DNA of 64,000 bases from Acanthochlamys bracteata (lineage: Eukaryota > Streptophyta > Magnoliopsida > Pandanales > Velloziaceae), in the NCBI GenBank assembly GCA_019914995.1, contig CM034129.1:7019725-7083724 (forward strand). The letters run 5' to 3'. Position numbers and translations under genes: made by a program. Positions within the stretch are counted from its first letter, which is position 1. Every line of letters starts with the position of its first letter. The notes under the pieces are model-generated. The model was given only the letters and a program-made list of their open reading frames with translations. It did no database searches and had not been told where the DNA came from. Shown one piece after another: positions 48,903 to 62,149 of the stretch.

Positions 48903-51900
48903 AACTAATATTGAGAAGTAAGACTTCTTGTTCTAGAACAAATACCTACAGATTAACCATAATGTAAAACATCTTTCTCAAATTTCAAAAGATCACCACA
49001 GTTCATAAAAAGACTTAAACTTAGAGGCTGCTATGTTTCTATAAGCCTAGGGGGTGACTGCTGCCTCAAAAGGAAAAGCAACGCAATTTTGAATTTATGT
49101 CAGCAAAGCTGTCTATGCCTTAACATAGCAATCCCAAGAAAGGAGATCTAAGGAAATGGCCATCTAGGAATATAGACAAGGAACTAGAAAACATATATTG
49201 AGACACAAGCTGCACTCAAGATAATCTAGCTTTATCTGTATGCAAAGAAAGGGTTAAGCACCTTCTCCTTTATTAGGCCATCTCCGAACTGCAAGTATAT
49301 GTACAAATTATGAAAGAAAATCAAGAAACAAAGTTCAAACAAGTAAAATATTTACCCAAATGTTGAGGCACGTATGATGTTTCCTGTATGTCTATAGGGT
49401 AAGGATCGGGCTTTCCTTTATAATTGGAGAGCAATTAAGATTTGGTGTTGTTTGGCTCAGCTTTTCAACTCTCCTTTTCATTCCAGTTTTTTATTTCATT
49501 TTTTCCTATAAACGTTCTATAATATTTTACAAAATTCTTTTAAAGATTTAGAAAATACAAAAAAAATTCTACGTAGTAAGATTTTATTGTTACTTATTTT
49601 TATTATTTTTTTGAGGTAAAAAAATAGAGCTCTTTTTTTAAAATTTCTAAAATACCCTTCATTCAAAAGCACTCGGCACTCCCAAATACTCCCTATACTA
49701 TTAGGAATAAGGGAGCTTAGGTCTTCAAGTTCAACTAAAAGACCTTAACAACAATGAAGTCTTTAATGCACTACTCAAGATAGGAAACATATATCCTTAT
49801 ATGCCATTGTGATGTACGAAATATAATTCCTAGTAGCACAAATGCCAAGCCATCTCGGACTCTTCTTTCAGGTTTTTTAGTCATAATCTGTTTATTTTAA
49901 GTATGTCACTATCATAACCTATGAAACAGATTCGAATACTTTAAAAGTTTCCTGCATTGTTCTCCTTTAAGAATTGCTCAACAAGGTCATGTATTCTGTA
50001 CAGAATACCAAGGTATTTGGTCAAATACCATGGCTAAAAGTTACCAAAAACGAGTGCTTAGGAGTGACCTTATGTGATAAAATAATTCAATGGTTTTCTC
50101 CTAAAACAATGGCATTTGGATACCAATAAGGTCCCTCCTATGTATTCTCTTACCATACATCAAACCGTAAGAGCCTACCATATACTATCATTTAATTATT
50201 AAGTAATTACCTATTATCTTTTAATTATTTTTTATTACTTATTTTGTTAATATTTTGTTAACTCACCACACTGGAATCAATCCGCCACCGGCTCTTCTAT
50301 TTCTTCTTCTCCTCCTTTTCTTTTTTTGTTTTTCTCTTTGTTCTTCTTGTAAATTTACTTTTTTCTTCTCTTTTCTTTCTTTCGATCTCCTCCTACTCGT
50401 AAGTCATAGCATTAGGTCCATCTTCCTCTTCTTTCATTGCTTGTATGCAGCACCATTGTCACTTTAAAAGCCGTCAGCGTAGACATTTTGAAGCCTTCTA
50501 GACCGTCGAACAGGTTGATCCTATTTTAATATTTTTGATTGAATGCTGATTGAATAAAGATTACCTTTCAGAAAGAAAAAAATACTAAATTTAACTAAAA
50601 GGTATAGCAAAAATTTTATGTTATTGTGAAAATTATTGTTATAAATGTGAGTTGACATATCGTAGTTTTACAATTTAATACCATGGTTTCTTTACTACCA
50701 CAGGAAAAACTTACCAATAGGCTGAATAGGAACTTATTAGTTCTGCTTTAAATTTCACTCGTACCAATAATTTATGATCAGTTTTTCTTTGTCATGCCCA
50801 CAAGTTCATCTAAACGCTTGTAAGTTACTTCTCAACGATGCAATTGTTAAAGCATTTTAAGTATTATAATAGCAAAGGCAGTCCCCAAGTTCCACCATTA
50901 TACAAATATTATATAAGAAACATCAGTGTTGATCAAGTTCTGTTTTACATCAATCTGCAAGAATTGTTTTCTTGATTCTAGCATATCAGATTTACAATCA
51001 GCTCACGACTTTGTATTGATTCTCTTAATTTGATTTCTAAGCCTCATACATTTATCTTTGGTTTTCTTAACCAAGCCCTTCTTTGTTTCCATTGAGTAAT
51101 ATTATGGATTCCCTGGTGAGTATTCCTTACTGTACTTGGTTTTTGTGCGGTTGAGATGTGATGAGATACCAGGTACAGATCTATGTTGATCCAAGTGTGT
51201 GCACTTGCACTCACCTATGAGAAATGAAAGTTGAGTATGTATCTAAAGTTTAATTTTTGCATATAGCAACTCAAATACTTCGTGGCTAAGCCCAATTACA
51301 CCTGCAGTTTTATCTTTTAGTGGTAAAACATACTCTAATTTCAATCTCAATGAAATATCATCGCCCTTAATTCGGCTACTCGGCTACTTATTGTTTGAAC
51401 CCTTGAACTTGACAATTCTATCTAACATTGCTTCTACAGAGGCAAGGCTAGCTTCTTTACAGCAACTTTTTAAAAAAATTTCTTAAGCTAACGGCGTTCA
51501 TTGATAGAGAAAACACTTATATCAAGCAATAAATCACATAAAATTTATATATGCTTTTATCTTAGTTTAAACTTTCAAATTACTTTTCTTTTTGTCCAGT
51601 CCTGTGTATTGTATTTACAGTTTGCAGCCACCGGATAATATTTCTAGATCCATCCCTGTGAGATACATGCCTCCTGATTGATGTTGGAAGATCAGTGATG
51701 GATTTGAAGAAAATGGTACAAGTTGGGTTGCCCACCAGGGGTTACCCAACACCCAAAGTTCAAGTTTAGTTAGAATTCCTCCTTTTATAACATCCACAGG
51801 ACTGTTATTAGCAAATGTGAAGGTCACATTTCAAGATCACTTGTGTAAGCATCAAGAGAAAGGTCTCTTATACAAGAGAGAATGAATATAATCATATTCT

Positions 51901-52660
51901 CACATGGATTGCAAACAGATAATCATGGTCAAAGGAATACGACAGTGCAGAGCAATGATAATAGAATGCCTACATGATCACATTCAAGAAAAATGCTTTA
52001 AATATAAAATGAATCTCTGTATCGAGCATTCGCATGATCGCTTCTACTGAAACCAAAAAACCGAAATGCTTTCGGAAAAATCGCACAGCATTGTTTTCTT
52101 TCTTAGAAACATCTTTATGTTGAGAAGATCGTAGCAAATAAAATACTCCAATCATCTTTCATTCGAGAAATAGAAATGCTTGTTATCCTAAAAGAGCTAG
52201 AAGAAAATATAGCAGAACGCACCAAGCGACGAAATAATTTGTTTTTCTTTTTTTTTGGCTGAAAAAAAATTTGCATTCCGATTCCAATTCGAAAAATAGG
52301 GATAAGAAGATGAATCCAGTATATCACATACCTGGATATTTTAGAGAATCAATCAAATCAATGAACGAAGAACGTGATATCCGTCGATATAGATCTTGAA
52401 ATGAAGTAGGAGCTCTGAAAAAGAAACTTACTGTGGCGATGTTCAGGGATCCGTCTCTCCTTTTGCAATGTCAACTTGATTCGTTGCTTCGACGGTGTTG
52501 CCGATGCAGATAAATCAATAATATTGAAATAATCATTGTCATTATTTCAGTGGATGTGAGTTGTATTATTTGCATTTCATGAAAATGGCCCACGCGCAAG
52601 AGAGATTGGTGGGTGAGCAACAAACGCGGGAATGACTCGAACACTTTTAATGGTTTGTTT
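48903..52660 (-). promoter_or_regulatory. Probable 5' leader introns and promoter of the OTU gene
   Basis: An in-frame TAG lies just upstream of the ATG, next to a TTGTTCTAG acceptor-like site, so the leader probably begins in a separate exon. A good candidate ends at about 52440 with CCACA|GTAAGTTTC on the minus strand. Its upstream sequence carries TGGGCC (complement GGCCCA at 52588-52593), a site-II-type element common in housekeeping plant promoters. The 3.5 kb between would be leader intron. A small exon near 49262-49290 is possible. No transcript evidence can be seen here. Confidence 0.4.
49444..49693. mobile_element. Tourist-like MITE in the OTU leader region
   Basis: About 250 bp with ends GGTGTTGTTTGGCTCAGC and GCACTCCCAAATACTCCC as imperfect inverted repeats, and the shared interior (ACGTAGTAAGATTTTATTG). 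The target duplication is unclear. Confidence 0.55.
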
Positions 52661-52664
52661 GGAC

Positions 52665-53085
52665 TAGAGATGCACAAATAGTCCGGGCCAAACTAATCAG
52701 TCCGTAGCCCAATCAGCCAGTCTAAATTTAGATTCATTCGGTGAATAGTAATAAAATCGGACATGTCTTGTCCGATTTTACGGCCGGACGGGCTGAATTT
52801 ATCGGTCGAGTGTACTGTTTCGTTGATAGATCAATATGACTTTAATTTGGTCAATATTAACTATTAATTAGATTAAGAAAATAAATAATTTTTAATAAAA
52901 TTATAATATTTTTTATATTAAATAATAATTTTTAAAATTATTTTTTAATTTTTAATTATTTTAATTTTTTATTTTAAAAAAATAAATAAATATAACATGC
53001 TAATTGGTCGGGACAAACGTCAAGATTCGCACCCGGCCAGTCCGGCCCGGTTGTTCTATTTGGCTCGGCTATTTTTATATCTCTA
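52665..53085. mobile_element. hAT-type MITE (421 bp) with exact 8-bp duplication
   Basis: Inverted ends TAGAGATGCACAAATAG and CTATTTTTATATCTCTA. They are flanked by a perfect 8-bp target duplication, GTTTGGAC, at 52657-52664 and 53086-53093. Sub-terminal GC-rich words (GTCCGGGCC at left, GGCCAGTCCGGCCCGG at right) surround an AT-rich core. No coding capacity. It differs from the TAGGGGTGGCAA family and sits immediately upstream of the probable OTU promoter. Confidence 0.85.
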
Positions 53086-53538
53086 GTTTGGACGAAAGAT
53101 TCTAAGCAGAAGAAAGTAGAACAGAAAGAAAGAATAGCAAAGAAACAAGAAAAAAAAAATTTTTTTTATAGTATTTGAATAAATTAGTAAAGAGAAAAAA
53201 AATATAAGTATAAATTGTATTTAGATTAAAAAAATAATAGAAAAAGAAATATGAACAAAATATATATTTTTATTTATATAAAGTTTAATATAATTATATT
53301 TATACTTTATTTGTAAATAGTTTTACCATATAAATTTATACAAATTTAACTCATTTTTTCTTTCTTTAATTTTGCTTAACTATATCTGGAGAGCTAAATT
53401 ATAAAAAAAATATTTTTTCCTTATTGAGCTCTTTTGACGTACTACAAAGAGCCTTTTATATGAGAGGCGAAGATGCTACAACATTATGTACAACTAATAG
53501 AAACGCTATCTACATCACATCATTATTTTAGGTATTTT

Positions 53539-54086
53539 TAAGAGTGGCAATTCGAATATATGGATCGGTTTCGGGTTGATCCATATAATAATAAGGTCAA
53601 AATTGTTCAATTCTAACCGGATCTATTTATTTATATGGATCAAAAGTGTCAACCCTAGCTCGACCTTTCTAATAACCAGATCAAATTCGAGTTGACCTAT
53701 TTAATAATTAAATTTATAAAATAAATTTATAAATATTAATTTTTAGCGATAATATATAAAAATTATTAATTATGATATATCTAAAAGGAAAAAATATTAA
53801 TTTTGATAAAATTTATAAAAAAGTAAAAATTAGTTAAATTAGGATAAATTAAAATATATATATACAAATTAAATTCAAATTTTATATTATTATTCTCTAA
53901 TTATTAAATAATATATACTATATAAATAGTTAAACGGATCAATTTTGGATCAATCCGAATCCGACCCATACCCGTTTAATATTTTTCGGTCAATTCGGGT
54001 CGATTCGAAATTGATTCGAATCCGACTAAGGTTTGATCCGAATTCGATTTTTTCAAGTCAGGGCGGGTCGAAATTTGCCACCCTTA
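53539..54086. mobile_element. hAT-type non-autonomous element (548 bp)
   Basis: Ends TAAGAGTGGCAATTCGA and TCGAAATTTGCCACCCTTA are inverted repeats. Flanks GGTATTTT and TATATTTT share six of eight bases, a worn hAT duplication. The sub-terminal GGGTCGATTCGAA and GACCCATACCCG words and AT core place it with the TAGGGGTGGCAA family (36002, 47397). Confidence 0.7.
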
Positions 54087-54639
54087 TATATTTTCATTGT
54101 TTTCTTATTACACGGGCACTACATATACTTTTAATAAATAAGGTTCTCCAAATATGTGCTAAATGTAGTGAAATTTCCAAATGTCTTTCCGTCCTTCGTG
54201 CCATTTAATATTAGACAGGATTCCAAATTTCTCATTCTAGGTAATGCTTCAAACAGGGAGTGAGTTTTCACAGCTTGGGTTATCTTATTGGTGTCGCGCG
54301 CACATTTTGAACCATAACAGATGCACTTCCTCCAACACGAGTAACTCTTTTATCATCAGCTGCAAAGCCTTATCAGCTACAAACTCAGCAAACATGTAAA
54401 TGAGACATTGTTATAAAAAAAAGATTCACAACATAAACCAGTATGGAAATAAGACCACAAAAACAAGACCTAATAAAGATACTTCAAAGAAAGAGGATAA
54501 CACACCAACAATAATTATGACACGTTGCAGCACACCAACAATAATCCAACATCAGTATTCTGACTAGCATTAACCAAAATATTAAAAAGTAACATGGTGA
54601 TTATCGCATATGTAGCAATATCAATAACAACACTAATCC
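54087..54639. other. Intergenic
   Basis: Short AT-rich stretch between the hAT element and the gypsy relic. No gene or terminal repeat was recognised; it could contain an unrecognised end of the gypsy element. Confidence 0.4.
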
Positions 54640-55475
54640 AAACACAATAGTAAGTAAATTCACGATGGAAGAGATAGTGGCGCTAATGCTTCACAGCTTG
54701 TACAACGGCATAGAACTCCATATTATAGGTACTACACCTTGTCTTGGCCCTAGACAGTTTTTCACTAAAGAATGCTACTGGGCGATTTAACTGGCTAAGT
54801 ACTGCTCCGATGCCACCTTAGAAGCATCACTGTGTAGTTCAAAAGGTTGGAAAAAGTCAGGTAAGATCAGTGTAGGGGCATTAGTCAAACGATGTTTATG
54901 AGTTTAAAATATTTTGTCTGTTTTTTCTGTCCATTAAAACTGAGTGGCTTTCATGCAGTCAGTTATAGGAGCCATAATGCTATTAAAGTGAGGAATGAAA
55001 CGTTTGTAGAATTACGCCAAAACATGGAAGCTACGAGCTTCAAAAGTAGTCTTTGGTCTTGGTCACTATTGCACTGCCTCAACTTTGGAATCATCCACCC
55101 TCAACCTATCACCAGACACTTCATATCCAAGAAAAAGTACCTTAGGTGTTAGAAAGACACACTTCTATCTGTCAGCGAAAAATTGTGTCTTGTGTAGGAC
55201 ACTTAACACATCACGTAGATGCTGAAGATGTAGATCGCTATTCTTGCTATACACCAAGATGTCGTCGAAATATACAACAATAAATTTTCCAATGAATGGG
55301 CGTAGGGCTTGGTTCATAACTCGCATAAAGGTACTTAGTGCATGGGATAGTCCAAATGGCATAACTAACCATACATATAAACCTTCTTGTGTCTTGAATG
55401 CAATCTTCCATTCATCACCAGGTTTGATCTTATAGTGATTTTGTTGATTGCACGGCTGTCAACTCACATACGTCA
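54640..55475 (-). mobile_element. Gypsy reverse transcriptase-RNase H fragment B
   Basis: On the minus strand the order is DSRAINKIT, a deletion of the segment that normally follows, then [35 protein letters not shown] (the YxDD catalytic motif in the YFDD form), and RNase H relics (RCSTYNMEFYAVVQAVKH). The open frame 55165-55362 covers the YFDD segment. Stops and shifts break the rest. The wording of the RT motif ([16 protein letters not shown]) differs from fragment A next door, so the two come from different chromovirus-like Ty3/gypsy families. No integrase or 3' LTR follows. Confidence 0.75.
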
Positions 55476-58262
55476 ATAGCCGTCAAACCTGAAGGCCCTT
55501 AAGGAAGTCATCGAAGAGGGGGATAGATCATTGTAACATAGCCTCAATTTTGGTAGGATCAGCAGTAATTCCCCTTGCCCAAGCAATGTGACCCAAGTAT
55601 TTCAATTGGAAAACACTCGAATTGGCATTTGGCACGATTAGCAAATAGCCGCGACTTGTGAAGGATCGACCTGTTCAAGATGAAGTGGTCCTCGCAAATT
55701 TTGCTATAAATCAAAATATCATCAAAGAGAACGAGAACAAACCTTTGTAGATAGGGCCGGATAACTCTTTCATTAAAGATTGAAAAGTAGCCGGAGAATT
55801 CGTCAATCCGAAGGGCATCATCAAAAATTCATAATGTCCGTCATGTGTACAGATGGCAAAATATATGGACATCCTCTTCCTTGACACAGATTTGATAGTA
55901 ATTAGACTTTTTAAGTGAAGTTTAGAGAAGAACGAGCCCTATGAAGTTCATTTAGTAGTTCCTCGATGACGAGAATGGGAAATTTATCCTTGACTGTAAT
56001 GAGTAATCTTACTCAAGGAGTGGTAGACCTTGCAAAAGTGCCATAAATAGTCTTTCTTTTTCACCAAGAGGATCGAGTAAGAGAAAGCAGAGTAGCTTGG
56101 GCGGATAATACCTTGAGCTAACATGTACTGAATAGTTGACTCATTTTGAGTCTTCTGGATATGTGGATACCGATAGGGTCTATTGCTAGCTGGAGGTGCC
56201 CCAACTAGCCGTTTAGGGGCAGGCCGAAGCCTGGGCAGAAAATATCAGAGTTTCTTTCCAGCAGTAAGGCCACATCAACTGATAGTGATGAGCTATTTGG
56301 GGTGCTTTCAATAGAGGCAATGGCACAAAGTCGAACAGAACAAAGAGTGAATTTAGGGTGCAGGCTGGTAAGCTATGAATGACCACCCTCCTTAATGCCA
56401 CAAAGTAGAAATCATTATTTTGCAAAGTGAAGCGCATGTCCAAATGATCCCAATTGCAAATGACATCACCTAAGCTGCGTAGCCATTAAATGCCCAACAC
56501 GAGATCCATGGGCCATAAATGGAAATGGCTAAGCATCAACGACAATAGAGGCACCTTAAATTATCAAGGGAATGGCAGTGAAAATCAGTTCAATAGAGTG
56601 AGGCTTAAGTCCGCTAATTCTACATGTAGTGATTTAACCGGCGAAGATAGGAGACGCAATTGCCTTGTCAAACGATGCGCAATAAAATTATGAGTAGAAC
56701 CAGAATCAAGTAAATGAATACCTCTTCAATTTTCATTGTCGCGACAACCCGAATCATTTAAGGGCCAACTATACCATGCAATGCACTTAATGATAGTTTG
56801 ACATCTCCGGTGGTAAGGTCATTGCTATCCACCACTAGCTCAACATCATCATCACCATAACAATCAACACCGAAAATGGCATATAGTCTGCCCGAATAGC
56901 AATGCACTCTACTGTATTTGTCATCGCAGTAGAGACAAAGCCCTTTTACTTTGCAATCACTAACTTCAGCTGCATACAAAATAGAACAGAAACGGCTGTT
57001 GGAGGCGGTGGAAAGCAGTTGCGATACTTATGTATAAGGGAGGGCGGAGTTGGTAGGAGACGGAGAAGCTACTAGTTAGAATTCGGCAAAGCTGCTAGAG
57101 GAGAAACAAGAGGATCATTCGGGCTGCATTCCGTAAGAGTGCTTGAGCTCAGACATGCTGGCAAGTCAATATACATGTTGCAATGCCTACGGTTCTCTAA
57201 TATAACTTCTAGCGAAATTCACCAAGAGAATCTGCCGCAAATATGTCCGATAAAGTCCGTTTCCTCTGTATGCGGAATCCATATTCGTAGGTCTTTGAAT
57301 GACTTTGAGTAGTCCGCCATCGAATCTGTTTGGGTGAGTTGCTTTATAGCATAGCTTAGATTCCTAAATGCTATGGATCTAAACCGAAAATGTATTGCAT
57401 TGGTGAACTATTCTCACGAGTGGTTCGAGTGATCACTTTCATAATTTTGACACCACCGGTTGGCTTTCTCATGGAGGTACATAGAGGCAATGAAAACCTT
57501 CTCCTATAGCGGTGTGTGATAGTAATGAAAATACCGGTTTGCAAAATAGATCCATTTGCTAGTGCCAATGATATAGAAAACCGAAAAGTTATGCTTGCCT
57601 CTGGGCATGTATTGCTATTATTCTAGATGGGAAAAGGATGCTGGCCTTAGTGTAGTTGCAGGACAGAATTATGAGTGGGTTTGATGTTGTAGTGGATGCA
57701 ACAGGTAGTGCGAAACGCTGGGAAGGGTGATGCCTAGGCATGAGGTTGTATTCCGGTGTGTAAGGAACCAAACGTAAGGAAGGTCATGCTAGTAGGAGAG
57801 TTAGGGTGTGAGGTGGCTATCGTAGGAGCATAACTGTTTAGTGTGATTGTAGAGGAATTATGGTACTGGATGGGAGATAGATATGTTGTGCAGAAGAGTG
57901 AACGACTGTCCAAGAGTTGGTTTGGAATTGGATGGCTGTCCAACGGCTTCAACAAGGATCAGTTGTAGCAAAGTTGGATGTGCTGTAGGGAAAGTTGTTG
58001 AAGTGGACGAGAGCATAGAGTTGGAGGGGGGTTGACTAGGTTTGATAGCATGGTACCTACCTCACGCTTATGTTCTTGAAAGTCTGGGCAAGTGAGCGAT
58101 CATTAGTGATTGGAGGCTAGAGTATAAGGGAATAAGGGTGGGAGTATTTGAAGGAAGTTCCTATGCATTAACAGTAGATGCCGAAGTTGGTGATGCTAGT
58201 GAATTTGCCGAAGTTGTTGCAGCTGCAGGGATTTCCATTGAAACTGGTGGCTCTAGATACCA
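55476..58262 (-). mobile_element. Gypsy gag-protease-RT relic A
   Basis: Minus-strand order from the primer-binding site: a decayed gag (58240 to about 57000), a zinc knuckle (GLCLYCDDKYSRVHC, within 56758-56979), a retropepsin active site (LLDSGSTHNFIAH, about 56675-56716), and then RT motifs MPFGLTNSPATFQSLM and FDDI (55600-55850). It ends at GITADPTKIEAML followed by a worn LRGF-LTGYY block at about 55480. Many stops and frame changes. At 55470-55480 it abuts fragment B, whose RT starts over, so the polymerase region is partly duplicated from a different family. Confidence 0.75.
58249..58262 (-). other. Primer-binding site (initiator-tRNA-Met type)
   Basis: TGGTATCTAGAGCC on the minus strand, close to the TGGTATCAGAGCC sequence complementary to plant initiator tRNA-Met, two bases inside the LTR end. 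It marks the 5' end of gypsy relic A. Confidence 0.75.
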
Positions 58263-58264
58263 AA

Positions 58265-58661
58265 TGTAACACCGAATCTAAAAAGAAAATAAAAGAACAA
58301 CTTCATTGATTTCCATGCCTTCTCTAATAGGGAATTCATCTATTTATAACAAAAGACTTCCTAGACTACGAAGAATTCTACTTGAGTTACAAGTCTCTAA
58401 ACAAGGAAGGAAATTTCAAACTAACTAAAAGCATAAAGATCCCAAATAAAAACCAAATGCGAACTTGGGATGTTACCCAGGTGCTTACCTGGGTAACGTA
58501 TTTACACCCGGGTCATTCGGGAATGTCTTAGCTCCAAAACATGGCGCCTAAGATGCACTTGGGTGCAGAGGTGCACCTAGGTTCCTAATTAGTTACTGGC
58601 CTATTTAGAGCTCGCAGCCAAGACAAGTCCTACATAGCGGCAGTACTTACCAGATCCGACA
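58265..58661 (-). repeat. 5' LTR of gypsy relic A (397 bp)
   Basis: On the minus strand it starts TGTCGGATCTGG and ends CGGTGTTACA, directly before the primer-binding site, with the TG...CA form. No 3' partner was found in the window, in keeping with loss of the 3' half of the element. Confidence 0.6.
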
Positions 58662-61008
58662 CCATCAGCTCTAGCGAGGTGCATCTCTAGCGATGGTATC
58701 TGAAATAGAGGAAGACATATGTTTCCATTATTGCTGGTAGTAGCATTTAACTATATGGTGTTCAGCTGGAGCAATGGATTCTAGATGATCTGTGACACAA
58801 CCGTGTATGAAGAAGCTTCGAAAGGTTTGTCAGCAATATCCGAAAGTTACATTATCTATTTTTATTTGGATGCCTTAACTTATTTCACAAACATAACATT
58901 TTCTTGAGCCAAAGTCTGTAAGAAGGACAATAATCCCTATAGTTATCTGCATTCCTCAAATTTGTGGATGTTTTTCCTATGGTTGTCAAGAATTAGATTT
59001 AAATCCTAATTTCTATGATTTCACATTAACAAACTGATACTATTTTGCATAAAATCTCAATTAGGTGGAATTGTTGAAAATTTTGGATTAAGTCCTTATA
59101 AATTAGTAAATTTTGATTTTAGAATGATTTTAAAGGATGCAAAAAAGGTTTTCTACAATTAGTGGAGATGAAGCACATGATTATGGGAAAGATAATGATG
59201 GAGATGATCGTGCCTTGTGTCTATCGTATGATCATTACACATATAAAGAAAAGAAAATATGTTCTATTATGCATATGTTATAATTTATAGGAGACCATTC
59301 AATTTGTTTTACCCTATCTGTATAGAAATGCAAATAACAAACAAAGCTATAATATTGAAATTGAAAAGCAGGATATTAGAATTTATTTCTTGATTCATGT
59401 ATATTTAAGTGTTAATTAGTAACATCATATAATTTTAAATTAACTTTTAATTTAGAAATTAATATAAACACAAATTATGTAAACTTTTAGAAGTATTGAA
59501 AATTTTTTTAGAGAACTTATAAGTACATAAAATCTTACAATATTTGTGATATTGTACGCTCCAATTTTATGGACTCTAAACTGATCCAACCTAACATTCC
59601 GAAGTTAACAAACTTGGCCTTTTATGTTGGAAAGAGTGAATATGCTTCCCAAATTCATGTTTGCACGATATTGGTTCAATGAGTGCTCGTGATGTTGCGC
59701 AAGTGTAGCTTTGTGTGTTATTAATGTTCTATACCTTCCAAGATGAAGTTTATCCAATAGTCTTTTCTGTTGACATTCTCCAATTAAAAGCTCAAACAAG
59801 GGTAACTTGAAGGAAAAACATCAAAGATTGAATTGCACTACTCCGAATTTTGATGCACATTAGAACAAATTTAGAAGTTAAGAAACTCTTGTATATTAGC
59901 TTAGTTCATTGTAAATGAGGTTAACACTTTAAACATGTTACTCATATCCATTCTTTATGGCACGATTGATCACAAAATTTGGGTTATTCTTAACTTTGAC
60001 GTTTTTTCTATTAACAAGTGGTTTTTTTCGTACACTTCATTGCTAGGTGGAGTTGTATTTAAGTGGTCATTCTTTTTAGTATATTGGAGATATTAGAATG
60101 TCAGTTTTTAGTATACATATAAGTGCCGAAAGATCACTAATTTGATTCTCTTTGTTAGAAGCGTTATGAGTGCTCGACTGCAGTGGAGTTCTTATTGGCA
60201 TCTATGCTAGTTAATTTTATTTATGGTTTTGAGACTTGGAGGTCATTATCTCGTTTGGTTACAAGTTTCGGCATTTTAATGGCCAATTCAAAAGAGACAT
60301 TCAGAGTTATTAGTCTCTTGTGAAGTGCGTAAGATTGAGAGGCTTTTGCCACTCAATAGAAGTCTCTAGGTATCATATCATTATTCATGACATCTCTAAG
60401 AAAATTTGCATGACATGTCCTAAAGCATTATTGGTGAGTTTCTTTTTTATTACACAAGTTCAGTATTTGAAACTCATCTGATTTCAGATCCATTGGGATT
60501 CCGTGGAGTGGAAAAGAAAAGTTTGGTTCTTATTGATTTTGCCGATTTTCACCAAGATAGAGTGTTTTGAGATTTTCTAACAAAATAGTGAAATATCTTT
60601 TCAAATGTTATTTGGAAGACTAGATAACCCTAGATTTTTGTTTCTAATGGACTCTACTAAAAGGATTCCCTAATAGAGTTACATTAGATTTCTTATCAAT
60701 TTTTTGCCTCTATTATACGGATATGTTTACCACTACTTATACTGATATTAACAAAGTTATTTTTGTCCACCATCATGTTTCGTAACGATCTCCTTTTAAT
60801 AGTGCAGGTGAGAAATTTTGCATGAATTGCTCTATGAAACACGTAATGTATTCTGGTGAGAGAGAGTTGATGATTGGTCTGGTAGATATTCTTTAATCAG
60901 AGTTTTGTAATAATTTCTTTTGACGCTGTGAATCTCCTCTATCTTCGCCCATTGTTTTCTTTTCTCTAGTATTGAGATTTTTTTTTAGGTAAAATTTTGT
61001 GTTCTTCT
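58662..61008. other. Intergenic, possible copia LTR edge
   Basis: No gene recognised. At about 59063-59090, GGTGGAATTGTTGAAAATTT then TGGATTAAGTCC resembles a copia polypurine tract followed by an LTR start, but no partner or end could be found. The minus-strand frame 59605-59799 (64 codons) matches nothing I know. Confidence 0.35.
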
Positions 61009-61690
61009 TGTTATGAAAGGGGTAACTCAGCACTAATCCCAAAACAAAACCATTCCTGAAAAGTGTAACAAAAATACTAACGATATTTCAAAAAATATAG
61101 TAATTGAGAAATGCAATAAAATACGATAATTATGTGAAAAAAACTCTAACCAATTTGAATGAAAAACTCGCAAGTGGTACAAAGAAAAATCCACTAACAA
61201 AATTGAGTTGCACCCTCTGCTCCTATTGGAAAAACAATCAATTCTCCCTTATATGACGGTTGCTCACAAAAACAATACAAATTCAAACCTTAGTCGTAAT
61301 ACAGCTGCATTAGAAGATTTAATCGCATCTTTGCGCAAATTGCCTCATTAGTCACGGCCCATGCAACCGCATACGAGCTCAGGGGGCATTAACGGGCATC
61401 TCTTGCGCATGCTTACTGTAGCTTACCGCACTCGTGCAATCTTGCTCCAGTATAATGGATCAATTACGTTGTCGCCTGATCTGCTCAGTTACGACCATCT
61501 CGTCGCGAAAAGCTACGTCGAACTCGTTCATCACCACACCTATCCGTCGAATCTCCAACCAACGATAGCTTTGCCATCTCCTCCTATAGACCAGCTCAGT
61601 AGGATCTCCAACACTGTCCGTACACTTGTCACCTAGATGCCAACTCTCCCTCTACCTCGGCAGCTTCTCTGGCTGCTCCAGCTAGTTTGG
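61009..61690 (-). repeat. 3' LTR of the copia element (at least this extent)
   Basis: Pairs with 63365-64000 at moderate identity; indels separate the copies. The true outer limit may be near 61960, but the partner is cut by the window edge, so it cannot be confirmed. The open frames 61361-61636 and 61637-61843 lie in the LTR region and are not credible genes. Confidence 0.6.
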
Positions 61691-62149
61691 TCTGGTTTGG
61701 CTTCTACAAGCATACGAGTCAGGCAAGGCCCAACCAACTCAAAATGGGTTCAAGGCTCGTTGAGTTATAATTTTTATGTATATATCTTCTATCTTATTGT
61801 CCCATGTAAAACGGCTTTATATGTCTTTTTTTTCGTCGTTTAACTACCACTTAATAATACATTCTACCAACTATAAATACGATACGACTATCCGCTCTCA
61901 CTATCTTGTAGTTCATCCACTGTGCTACAGCTTCAAACATGTCGCATCATAGAGTACCATAAGCTCCCTGATGCACCCATCTGAGACATAACCAGTCTCC
62001 CTACTTTCCTGGCTAGAGTGGAGAATAAGCGAATAACAAAAGAATTATAATCGACTTACACTCCTCCACAAAGCTCTAGAGAAACTCTTTGTCAACTCCT
62101 CTTGTTCTATCTTAGTCTATTACATTTGTGAGACTTGGTCCCAGGTCTA

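Noticed and set aside
50255-50467. A hydrophobic 70-codon frame resembling a membrane protein.
   Set aside because: The DNA is a pyrimidine-rich low-complexity run (CTT/TTC) in the OTU leader region; the Leu/Phe/Ser content follows from that.
55244-55435. A plus-strand frame opposite the gypsy reverse transcriptase.
   Set aside because: Antisense of the YFDD-containing segment of fragment B.
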